A DNA stretch of 64,000 bases from Deltaproteobacteria bacterium. GTDB lineage: Bacteria > Myxococcota_A > Polyangia > Nannocystales > Nannocystaceae. Location: contig JADJEE010000001.1 of the NCBI GenBank assembly GCA_016709225.1, positions 2,976,001-3,040,000 on the forward strand. Reading direction: 5' to 3'. The notes under the pieces were generated by a model. That model searched no databases and was not told where the DNA came from. It worked only from the letters and a program-made list of their open reading frames with translations. The translations under genes and the position numbers were made by a program. Every line of letters begins with the position of its first letter. Position 1 is the first letter of the stretch. Of this stretch, positions 26,216 to 33,754 are shown one piece after another.

Positions 26216-28611
26216 GCTCGAGCTGTGCGCACTGCGGCCTGCCGGCGCCCGCCGGCGAGGCACCGGTGTTCTGCTGCGACGGCTGCGCGACGGTCTACGC
26301 CGCGCTGTCGAGCTGCGGGCTGTCGGACTACTACGCACTGCGCCGCGAGCTCGCCGATGCCGAGCGCACCCGGGGTGCGATTGCCCCCGCCGATCCCCAC
26401 CGCTACGCGTGGCTCGACGACGACGCGCGCTTGGCCGAGCACGGATTCACGCCCGGCGAGGTCGTGCTGCGGCTGACGGGGCTGCACTGTGCCGCGTGCG
26501 TGTGGCTGCTCGAGCGACTCCCGCGGGCGCTGCCCGGCGTGCTGCGGGCGCGCGTCGACTACGGCAAGGCGACACTGTCGCTGCGGTGGGATCCGCAGGC
26601 GATCGCACTCTCGCACATCGCGGCATTCGTGCACGACCTCGGCTATCCCGTGCGCCTGGTCGCGTCCGAGGCCGAGGACCTCTCGCGCAAGCAAGCCCGC
26701 GCCCAGCTGTGGCGCATCGGCGTGACCGGTGCGCTGGCTGGCAACACCATGATGGCCGCGTTCGCGCTCTATGCCGGCGAGCTCTCGGGCATGGACGGCA
26801 GCTTCGAGCGGCTGTTCTCGTGGCTCGGGCTGGGTTTCGCGCTGCCGGTGGTGACGTGGGGCGCGTGGCCGTTCCACCGCGGCGCGCTCGCGGGCCTGCG
26901 CATGCGGAGCTTCCACATGGATCTGCCGATCTCGATCGGCATCGCGGCGGGCTTCATCGCCAGCGCGTGGAACACCGTGACCGGCCACGGCGAGGTCTAC
27001 TTCGACACCGTCGCGATCCTCGTGTTCTTGCTGCTGCTGGGGCGGCGCCTGCAGACGTGGGGGCAGCAACGCGCGCAGACCCGCGGCGAGCTGATGGCCA
27101 CGCTGCTGCCGGCGATGGCCGAGCGGGCCGAGGCCGGCGGCTGGTCGGCGGTGCGCAGCGACAAGCTCGTGCCGGGCGATCGCGTGCGCGTCGCGACCGA
27201 CGCCCGCGTGCCCGCCGACGGCGAGGTCGTGGCCGGCCGCAGCCACGTCGACGTCGCGCTGCTCACCGGCGAGTCGGTGCCAGAGGCGATCGCCCCGGGC
27301 GCCGGCGTGTTCGCGGGCGCGATCAACATGGGTCCGGCGTTCGAGCTCGAGGTGCGCAAGGTCGGCGACGGCACGCGACTGGGGCAGGTGCTCGCACGCG
27401 CTTGCGACGACGACGCGCGCCAAGCCGACGTCGTGCGGCTGGCCGATCGCATCGCGGGGTGGTTCGTGCTCGCGGTGCTGGGCCTCGCTGCGGCCGGGGG
27501 CGCGGTGTGGTGGTGGCTCGCGCCCGCGCACGCGTTCGATGTCGTGGTCGCGCTGCTGGTGGTCTCGTGCCCGTGCGCGCTGGGCCTGGCCACGCCGATG
27601 GCGCTGTCGATCGCGCGCAGCCGCGCCGGTCATCAGGGCCTCATCCTGCGCTCCGCCGCCGCGCTCGAGCCGCTCGCGCGCGTGCATCGGGTCGTCATCG
27701 ACAAGACCGGCACGCTCACGGAGGGGCGCCTGCGCATCGTCACCCACGACGTGCCCGAGACCATGCGCGCCAGCGTGGCCGCGATGGCCCGTCGCAGCCG
27801 TCATCCGGTCGCGCGTGCGCTGGCCGCCTGGGCCGACGCGAGCGACGCGGCCACGATCGAGGACTTCGAGGAGGTCCCCGGCGCTGGCATGCAGGCGCGC
27901 TGCGACGGCGTCATCGTGCGCATCGGCAGCGCGGCCTGGCTCGGCGGCGGCGAGCGACCGCTGGTGAGCGCGGCGCTGGCCGCCGCTCAGACCCCGGTGC
28001 TGGTGGAGCGCGACGGCGTCATCGTCGGCGGCTTCGCGATCGCCGACCGCATCCGCGACGAGGCACCGGAGCTGCTCGCCCGCATGCGTGCGCTCGGACT
28101 CGAGGTCGCGTTGCGCAGCGGCGACGAGCCGCAGGTGGTCGCCGCGGTCGCGGCCCGCCTCGGCATCGCCGACGCGCGCGGTCGCTGCTCACCCGAGGAC
28201 AAGGCCAAGGACGTCGGGCTCGCGCCGTCGATCATGATCGGCGACGGCATCAACGACGCGCCGGCACTGCGCGCGGCTTCGGTCGGTATCGCCGTGCGCG
28301 GCGGTGCCGAGGCGGCGCTCGCGGTCGCGGATGCCTACGTCGCACGCGGTGACCTCCGCGACGTCGCCACGCTGCTCGAGGGTGCACGCGCGACGATGAC
28401 GGTGGTGCGCCGCAACCTCGGCTTCTCGCTGCTGTACAACCTGGTGTTCGCGTCGCTGGCCCTGGCTGGCATGGTCACGCCGCTGCTGGCCGCGATCTTG
28501 ATGCCGCTCAGCTCGCTCACGGTGATCGGCAGCTCCATGGTCGGCGGCATCGCACGGCCGCAGCGACCGGCCACCGCGGCCGCCCCGGTCGCGCGCCCGC
28601 GCACCGCTTGA
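26212..28611 (+). CDS. ccoI: Copper-translocating P1B-type ATPase CcoI (FixI)
   Basis: 799 residues from a GTG overlapping the previous stop (GTGA). The N-terminus has the CcoI-specific Cys-rich domain (CAHCGLPAP, FCCDGCATVY), then a heavy-metal domain GLHCAACVWLLE near residue 91. Eight helices, the transmembrane SCPCALG copper site near 452, DKTGTLT with the phosphorylated Asp near 497, and GDGINDAPAL near 677 complete a P1B ATPase. CcoI exports copper to the periplasm for the CuB centre. Its stop codon lies inside the -35 box of the marR promoter. Confidence 0.97.
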   Translation: MSSSCAHCGLPAPAGEAPVFCCDGCATVYAALSSCGLSDYYALRRELADAERTRGAIAPADPHRYAWLDDDARLAEHGFTPGEVVLRLTGLHCAACVWLLERLPRALPGVLRARVDYGKATLSLRWDPQAIALSHIAAFVHDLGYPVRLVASEAEDLSRKQARAQLWRIGVTGALAGNTMMAAFALYAGELSGMDGSFERLFSWLGLGFALPVVTWGAWPFHRGALAGLRMRSFHMDLPISIGIAAGFIASAWNTVTGHGEVYFDTVAILVFLLLLGRRLQTWGQQRAQTRGELMATLLPAMAERAEAGGWSAVRSDKLVPGDRVRVATDARVPADGEVVAGRSHVDVALLTGESVPEAIAPGAGVFAGAINMGPAFELEVRKVGDGTRLGQVLARACDDDARQADVVRLADRIAGWFVLAVLGLAAAGGAVWWWLAPAHAFDVVVALLVVSCPCALGLATPMALSIARSRAGHQGLILRSAAALEPLARVHRVVIDKTGTLTEGRLRIVTHDVPETMRASVAAMARRSRHPVARALAAWADASDAATIEDFEEVPGAGMQARCDGVIVRIGSAAWLGGGERPLVSAALAAAQTPVLVERDGVIVGGFAIADRIRDEAPELLARMRALGLEVALRSGDEPQVVAAVAARLGIADARGRCSPEDKAKDVGLAPSIMIGDGINDAPALRAASVGIAVRGGAEAALAVADAYVARGDLRDVATLLEGARATMTVVRRNLGFSLLYNLVFASLALAGMVTPLLAAILMPLSSLTVIGSSMVGGIARPQRPATAAAPVARPRTA

Positions 28612-28636
28612 CATATTAGGAGTCCTAATTCATAGT
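28608..28636 (+). promoter_or_regulatory. Sigma70-like promoter for the marR-protoglobin unit
   Basis: TTGACA (28608-28613, perfect -35) and CATAGT (28631-28636) are separated by 17 bases. The spacer is filled by a perfect palindrome. The promoter begins inside the ccoI stop codon, so marR can be expressed separately from the cbb3 operon. It is one of the few AT-rich patches in the window. Confidence 0.7.
28615..28629. promoter_or_regulatory. MarR-type operator palindrome between -35 and -10
   Basis: ATTAGGA, one base, then TCCTAAT: a perfect 7-1-7 dyad, the size and AT-rich half-site expected for a dimeric winged-helix MarR protein. Its place between the -35 and -10 boxes would let a bound repressor block RNA polymerase. 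Autoregulation by the adjacent MarR protein is the natural reading, but it is inferred. Confidence 0.65.
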
Positions 28637-28651
28637 CGAGCCCAGGTCGAC

Positions 28652-29311
28652 ATGGGCAGACGCACCGTCACGGTCTTCGATCGCGAGTCCGAACCTCTCG
28701 AGCGGCGCATCGCCACTGGGCTGCACAAGCTCGGCCTCGCGATGAAGCACGAGGCGTGGTCGCGCGCGAGCGCAGATGGGCTCTCACCGACGCAGGGCCA
28801 CATCCTCTCGATGCTCGTCAACGAGGGGCCACTGCGCGCCAGCGAGGTGGCCGCGAAGCTGGGCGTCACGCCGCCGACCGTGGCCGACGCGGTGTCGACC
28901 CTGGTCGACAAGGGCATGCTCGAGAAGCGTCCCGATCCGTCGCACGGACGCGCGCTGCTGCTTCATCCCACCGCGCAGGGCCGCACGCTCGCGCGTCGGG
29001 TGGCGACGTGGCCCGACTTCCTCGCCACCGCCTGCGAGGCGCTGCGCGCCGACGAGCAGGCGGTGTTCCTCACCGGCGTGGTCGCGATGATCCGAGCGCT
29101 CCAGGCCGACGGTCGCATCGCGCAGGCGCGCATGTGCGTGGGCTGCCGCTACTTCCAGCCCCACGTGCACGACGGCGCCCTGCCGCATCACTGCGCGTAC
29201 GTCGACGCGCCGATGTCGGCGTCGCATCTGCGGGTCGAGTGCGCCGAGCACGAGCCCGCGGCCACGGCCGACGCCGACGCGCAGTGGCAGCGCTTCCGCG
29301 ACCCCGGCTAG
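28652..29311 (+). CDS. MarR-family regulator with C-terminal Cys cluster
   Basis: 219 residues, longer than a plain MarR (about 150). The winged helix is at about 45-115 (LSPTQGHILSMLVNEGPLRASEVAAKLGVTPPTVADAVSTLVDKGMLEKR). After the dimerisation helices comes a tail with Cys162, Cys165, Cys181 and Cys197 (C-X2-C-X15-C-X15-C) interleaved with His residues (QPHVHDG, PHHC), which looks like a zinc or Fe-S site. A similar tail occurs in uncharacterised MarR proteins as far as I recall. It may let the protein sense redox, O2, NO or metal. The gene follows ccoI by 40 bases but has its own promoter and operator; a protoglobin gene follows. Confidence 0.88.
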   Translation: MGRRTVTVFDRESEPLERRIATGLHKLGLAMKHEAWSRASADGLSPTQGHILSMLVNEGPLRASEVAAKLGVTPPTVADAVSTLVDKGMLEKRPDPSHGRALLLHPTAQGRTLARRVATWPDFLATACEALRADEQAVFLTGVVAMIRALQADGRIAQARMCVGCRYFQPHVHDGALPHHCAYVDAPMSASHLRVECAEHEPAATADADAQWQRFRDPG

Positions 29312-29419
29312 CAGCCCGCGCCGACGCGCATCCCTTGGGTTTCCTCCGCACCCGTCGGCATGTCGCCGGTCGGGTGGTTGCGGGCGCATGCCCACGTCGT
29401 CCTCGAGAAGGAGCAGATC

Positions 29420-30004
29420 ATGTCCATCCCCGGCTACACCCATGGCACCGCGGCCGTCGGCCGCTCACCGGTCTCGCTCGAGACCTTCGCGCAGATGAAG
29501 GCGAGCGTGCTGTTCGGCGACGACGACGTCGCGGCGCTGCGCAGCTCGCAGGCGATCGTCGCCGACGAGGTCGAGGCGATCCTCGACGTCTGGTACGGCT
29601 TCGTCGGCTCGCAGCCGCACCTGCTGGCGTCGTTCACCGGCCGCAGCGACGGCAAGCCGCAGGGCGACTACCTCGCAGCGGTCCGCCGCCGCTTCGGCCA
29701 GTGGATCCTCGACACCGCACGCGCCGAGTACGACCAAGCGTGGCTCGACTACCAGCACGAGATCGGGCTGCGACACCATCGCGCCAAGAAGAACCGCACC
29801 GACGGCGCCGACGCAGCCGAACTGGTGCCGTTTCGGAATCTGTTCGCGCTGGTGGTGCCGATCACCTTCACGCTGCGACCATTCCTCGCGGCCAAGGGCG
29901 CCAGCGCGACGCAGGTCGAGGCGATGTTCGCCGCGTGGCTGAAGAGCTGCCTGCTGCAGGTCACCCTGTGGAGCCACCCCTACGTCAGAGACGGGGACTT
30001 CTAG
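29420..30004 (+). CDS. Protoglobin
   Basis: 194 residues from an ATG with a GGAG six bases upstream, which decides the start over an earlier in-frame ATG. The sequence matches the protoglobin (globin-sensor) family: an N-terminal extension IPGYTHG, VWYGFVGSQPHLLASF, and the F-helix region YQHEIGLRHHRAKKNRTDG, where His119 or His120 should be the proximal haem ligand. Standalone protoglobins bind O2, CO and NO and may detoxify or sense them. It has no output domain, so any signalling would need a partner. It is likely co-transcribed with marR, 108 bases upstream. Confidence 0.88.
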   Translation: MSIPGYTHGTAAVGRSPVSLETFAQMKASVLFGDDDVAALRSSQAIVADEVEAILDVWYGFVGSQPHLLASFTGRSDGKPQGDYLAAVRRRFGQWILDTARAEYDQAWLDYQHEIGLRHHRAKKNRTDGADAAELVPFRNLFALVVPITFTLRPFLAAKGASATQVEAMFAAWLKSCLLQVTLWSHPYVRDGDF

Positions 30005-30254
30005 CGTCGCGCGCCACCAGAGGCCCCAACGTGCAGCCCTGCGGTTCGCCTCGGGGGCGGCACGAGGTCGACGTCGCGTGAAGTGACGCCACCCCCGGGA
30101 TGCCCCTGACACGCGCATTGATTGCACGCTCGCGCCGATGCGCCGCAACCGTTTCCACTGTGCGGGGCGGCCAAACTGCACTACATGAACACCGCGAGCG
30201 CATCGCATGCGGCTCGAGCGGGTCCGTGAAGGGGTCCGCGAAAGGACAGCAGCC

Positions 30255-30650
30255 ATGAAACCCACCACGTTCGTTCGACTCGGCGCCCTCAGCCTCGCGT
30301 TCGGCCTCCTGGCCGTCGCCTGCGGCGGCGGTGGCGAGCAGAAGAAGAAGTCCAGCGCCGACCCGGCAGTGGTGGCCGAGGCCAAGCAGATCTGGGACAC
30401 CCGCTGCGCGACGTGCCACGGCCCGCAGGGCATGGGCAACGGCCCCAACGCGGCCCAGCTCAAGACCAAGCCGCGCACGTTCAAGGACGCCGACTGGCAG
30501 AAGAACACCACCGACGAGCGCATCAAGCAGGTGATGGTCGAGGGTGGTGCGAGCGTGGGTCTGTCGGCCGACATGGCCGCCAACCCCGACCTCAAGGACA
30601 AGCCCGCCGTCGTCGAGGAGCTGCTCGCGATGGTGCGCAGCTTCAGCTGA
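30255..30650 (+). CDS. Lipoprotein cytochrome c (monohaem)
   Basis: 131 residues from an ATG preceded by AAAGGA. The signal peptide ends at the lipobox LAVAC (near Cys23), then GGGGEQKKK. A single haem motif CATCH lies near residue 51 in the context IWDTRCATCHGPQGMGNG. MVEGGASVG and ADMAANPDL supply possible Met ligands. It is a class I cytochrome c fixed to a membrane surface, plausibly an electron donor to the upstream cbb3 oxidase. The 250 bases before it contain no gene and no clear promoter; it is convergent with fusA. Confidence 0.9.
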   Translation: MKPTTFVRLGALSLAFGLLAVACGGGGEQKKKSSADPAVVAEAKQIWDTRCATCHGPQGMGNGPNAAQLKTKPRTFKDADWQKNTTDERIKQVMVEGGASVGLSADMAANPDLKDKPAVVEELLAMVRSFS

Positions 30651-30666
30651 CGCGAAGCACTCGGGC

Positions 30667-30695
30667 GCGACCGGCTCGCGGCGCGGGCCGGTCGC
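30667..30695. terminator. Bidirectional 9-bp hairpin between cytochrome c and fusA
   Basis: GCGACCGGC and its exact reverse complement enclose an 11-base loop in the 47-base gap between two convergent genes. No T-run on either side. Placement suggests it ends both transcripts. Confidence 0.55.
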
Positions 30696-30697
30696 CG

Positions 30698-32830
30698 TCA
30701 GTACCCGCGCATGCGGGTGATGATCGCCTGCTGCACGTCGTGCGGCACCACGTCGTAGTGGCTGAACTGCATCGTGTAGCTGGCGCGCCCCTGGGTCGCC
30801 GAGCGGATCGCGGTCGAGTAGCCGACCATCTCCGCCAGCGGCACCTCGGCCCGGACGATCTGCGCGGTGCTGCGACCGCCCTCGGTGGAGGCGCGCGCGG
30901 GCTCCATGCCCATGATGCGACCACGTCGACCGTTGAGGTCCGACACCACGTTGCCCGTGAAGTCGTCGGGCACCACCACCTCGACCGCCATGGTCGGCTC
31001 GAGCAGCACCGCACCGGCCTCCTCGAAGGCCTGCATGGTCGCCATCGCGGCCGCGGCCTGGAAGCTCGCGTCCGACGAGTCGCCCTCGCGGTGGGTCGCG
31101 CCGACCAGGCGCACCTCGGTATCGATGACGGGGTAGCCCAGCAGCGGGCCACGGGTGAGCGCGTCCTCGCAGCCGGTCTTGGTCGACTGCACGAACACCG
31201 GCGGCAGCCCCGGCTGGCCGGTCGGGGTCTTGGGCACGCTGGCCTCGAAGGCGTTGCCGCTGCCGCGCTCCCGCGGTGCCAGCTCGAGCACGACCTTGGC
31301 GTACTGCCGCTTGCCGCCCGCGTCGCGCTCGTACTCGAGGGTCTTGCCGATCGGCCGCGATAGCGTCTCGCGGTAGGCGACCTGCGGCTTGCCGACGTGC
31401 ACCTCGAGCCGGTGCTCGCGCATCATGCGGTCGATGATGATCTCGAGGTGGAGCTCGCCCTGGCCGCACACCAGGGTCTGACCACTGTCGCGGTCCTGCT
31501 GCACCTGGAAGCTGGGGTCTTCGCGGACGAAGCGCGCCAGCGCCTCGTCGAGCGCGGGCTGATCGGCGGCGGTCTTGGCCTCGATGGCGCGGAAGATGAC
31601 CGGCTCGGGAATCTGCATGCCGGCCAGCACCACCCGCTCCTTGTCGTCGGCGAGCACCAGCGTGTCGCCGGTGCCGGTCCACTTGAGACCGACCGCGGCC
31701 GCGATGTTGCCGACGCCGACCTCGTCGATCTCGGCGGTCTTGTTGGCGTGCACCTGCAGCAGCCGCTGGGGCTTCTCCTTGCGGTTCTTGCTGGCGTTCT
31801 GCAGCGCGTCCTTGATGCGGAGCTTGCCGGAGTACACCCGGAAGAACACCAGCGGCCCGCGGTGGGGGTCGAACAGCACCTTGAACGCGAGCGCGAGGAA
31901 CGGGTCATCGTAGCTCGGTGCGCGCAGCACGGTGGCGCCGTCGCCCTCGCGGATCGCCTCGACCGGCGGCAGATCGTTCGGCGCAGGCAAGAAGTCGATC
32001 ACCGCATCGAGCAGCGGCTGCACGCCCTTGTTCTTGAGCGAGCTGCCGCAGAGCACCACCACGCCGCGGTTGGCCAGCGTCGCGCGGCGCATGGCCGCGC
32101 GCAGCAGCACGGCGTCGACCTCGACACCCTGCTCGAGGTAAGCGGCCATGATCTCGTCGTCGACCTCGCCGACCGCCTCGACCAGTTGCATGCGCGCCGC
32201 CAGGGCCTGCTCGTGCAACGCACTGCCGGCGACCAGCGCAGTCCGCTGGACCTGCTCGCCGTGCTCGCCCACGAAGCGCAGCTCCTCGAGGGTCAGGAGA
32301 TCGATGATGCCGGCGAAGTCGCCCTCGAGGCCGATGGGGATCTGCGCGACCATCGGATGCGCGCCGAGGCGATCGCGCAACATCCCGACGGTGAGCTCGA
32401 GGGTCGCGCCGACGCGATCGAGCTTGTTGACGAAGGCCAGCCGCGGCACATGGTAGCGATCGGCCTGCCGCCACACCGTCTCGGACTGCGGCTCCACACC
32501 CGACACCGCGTCGAACACCGCGATCGCGCCGTCGAGCACCCGCAGCGAGCGCTCGACCTCGACCGTGAAGTCGACGTGGCCGGGGGTGTCGATGATGTTG
32601 ATGCGATGCTCCCGCCAGTGGCAGGTGGTCGCGGCGGCCGTGATGGTGATGCCCCGCTCCTGCTCCTGCGGCATGTAGTCCATCACCGCGGCGCCGTCGT
32701 GGACCTCGCCGATGCGGTGCGTGATGCCGGTGTAGAACAGGATGCGCTCGGTGGTCGTGGTCTTGCCGGCATCGATGTGGGCCATGATGCCGATGTCGCG
32801 GATGTGGCGGATGTCGAGCGCAGAAGCCAT
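30698..32830 (-). CDS. fusA: Elongation factor G (paralogue, EF-G2-like)
   Basis: 710 residues. GTPase motifs AHIDAGKT (17-24), DTPGH (81-85) and NKLD (135-138) are intact, followed by domains II to V (FFRVYSGKLRIKDAL, GQGELHLEIIIDRMM, and the C-terminal GYSTAIRSATQGRASYTMQFSHY). EF-G drives translocation and ribosome recycling. The G-domain insert is short, and the AAMRRATLANRGVVVLCGSSLKNKGVQPLLDAV segment looks more like the EF-G2 group (mitochondrial GFM2 and spirochaete types) than canonical FusA, so this could be a second, recycling-type EF-G with the main fusA elsewhere. It has its own promoter 33-62 bases upstream and no tuf beside it. Confidence 0.93.
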   Translation of the reverse strand: MASALDIRHIRDIGIMAHIDAGKTTTTERILFYTGITHRIGEVHDGAAVMDYMPQEQERGITITAAATTCHWREHRINIIDTPGHVDFTVEVERSLRVLDGAIAVFDAVSGVEPQSETVWRQADRYHVPRLAFVNKLDRVGATLELTVGMLRDRLGAHPMVAQIPIGLEGDFAGIIDLLTLEELRFVGEHGEQVQRTALVAGSALHEQALAARMQLVEAVGEVDDEIMAAYLEQGVEVDAVLLRAAMRRATLANRGVVVLCGSSLKNKGVQPLLDAVIDFLPAPNDLPPVEAIREGDGATVLRAPSYDDPFLALAFKVLFDPHRGPLVFFRVYSGKLRIKDALQNASKNRKEKPQRLLQVHANKTAEIDEVGVGNIAAAVGLKWTGTGDTLVLADDKERVVLAGMQIPEPVIFRAIEAKTAADQPALDEALARFVREDPSFQVQQDRDSGQTLVCGQGELHLEIIIDRMMREHRLEVHVGKPQVAYRETLSRPIGKTLEYERDAGGKRQYAKVVLELAPRERGSGNAFEASVPKTPTGQPGLPPVFVQSTKTGCEDALTRGPLLGYPVIDTEVRLVGATHREGDSSDASFQAAAAMATMQAFEEAGAVLLEPTMAVEVVVPDDFTGNVVSDLNGRRGRIMGMEPARASTEGGRSTAQIVRAEVPLAEMVGYSTAIRSATQGRASYTMQFSHYDVVPHDVQQAIITRMRGY

Positions 32831-32862
32831 GGCAAACCGATCCTGTGGAGATCGCTCGTGGG

Positions 32863-32892
32863 CTTATAGCCCGCGCGACCGCGAACCGGCAA
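32863..32892 (-). promoter_or_regulatory. Sigma70-like promoter for fusA
   Basis: On the minus strand TTGCCG (32887-32892) and TATAAG (32863-32868) are 18 bases apart, giving a transcript start near 32856 and a leader of about 25 bases. The -35 ends one base before the stop codon of the upstream lipoprotein gene, so fusA need not depend on that unit. It closely matches the tuf promoter layout. Confidence 0.6.
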
Positions 32893-33717
32893 TCACAGCC
32901 ACGGACCGCACGCACCGGGCACGCGGCCGCTGCAGGTGCCGTCGATGCAGTACGCGGTGAAGCTCGCCGGCGGTGACGCGACGGTGTCGGGCGCACACGG
33001 CCGGGTGTCCCACGCCGCACCAGCCGGGCACGGCTCGCCGGCCTCGGCGCGCACGCGGCAAGTGCCGGCGGTGTCGTCGCACCACAGCGCGAGCTCGCAC
33101 GGCTGCGCGTCGCTGCACGCGGCGTCGAGCCCAGCTCGCGCGGCGCACGTGCCCGCGGCGGCCTCGCAGAAGAGGCCCTCGGCGCACGTCGCCGCGGCCC
33201 CGTCGCAGGGCTCCCCGAGCGCGCGGATCGAGGGGGTCGCGCGCGTGCCACAGTGCCCGTCGCCGCCGTCGGCGAGGCACACCTGCGACGCGGGGCAGCT
33301 GGAGGCCGCGAATGCGCGCCCAGCAATCGACGCGCATGGCTCGTCGCCCCCGGCCATGCCGGTGGCGAGCACGCAGTACGGCACCGGCACCGCCGCGGCC
33401 GGGTCGTCGCATGGCGCAGCGGAGGCCCAGTAGCCCAGCACGCGCTCGAAGCACCCGGCGTCGAACTCCACCGCCGCATCACGCAGCGCGACCGCGTCGT
33501 CGTCCCAGCGCGCGTGGATCTCCGCTCGGCACATCGCGACGTCGACGAAGCCGGTGGTCGCGCACGGGCAGCGGAACATCGCATCGCAGCGGGCCTCGGC
33601 GTAGCGATCGACGGCGTCGGGCGGCCACGGCGCGCTGCCACCGTCGTCGTCGCGCGCTGGCCCGCAGCCGCCGAGCACGGCGATCACCCACGCGCGCGCG
33701 AGCCGGGCCCCCCTCAC
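32893..33717 (-). CDS. Cys-rich secreted lipoprotein, myxobacterial type
   Basis: 274 residues from a GTG start; ARAWVIAVLGGC at 7-18 is a lipoprotein signal. The mature part has some twenty Cys in repeated patterns such as AEARCDAMFRCPC, EPCDGAAATCAEGLFCEAAAGTC and QPCELALWCDDTAGTCRVRAEAGEPCP. These resemble the EB/Dickkopf-like Cys modules often found in myxobacterial lipoproteins; they probably form disulphides outside the cell. Function unknown. It lies 37 bases after the kinase gene on the same strand, suggesting one operon with the sigma factor and kinase. An in-frame ATG at 33780 would overlap the kinase and lack a signal at the right place. Confidence 0.75.
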   Translation of the reverse strand: MRGARLARAWVIAVLGGCGPARDDDGGSAPWPPDAVDRYAEARCDAMFRCPCATTGFVDVAMCRAEIHARWDDDAVALRDAAVEFDAGCFERVLGYWASAAPCDDPAAAVPVPYCVLATGMAGGDEPCASIAGRAFAASSCPASQVCLADGGDGHCGTRATPSIRALGEPCDGAAATCAEGLFCEAAAGTCAARAGLDAACSDAQPCELALWCDDTAGTCRVRAEAGEPCPAGAAWDTRPCAPDTVASPPASFTAYCIDGTCSGRVPGACGPWL

Positions 33718-33754
33718 CTCGCCATCGTACGCCGCCTTCGCGCGCCCCGGCGGC

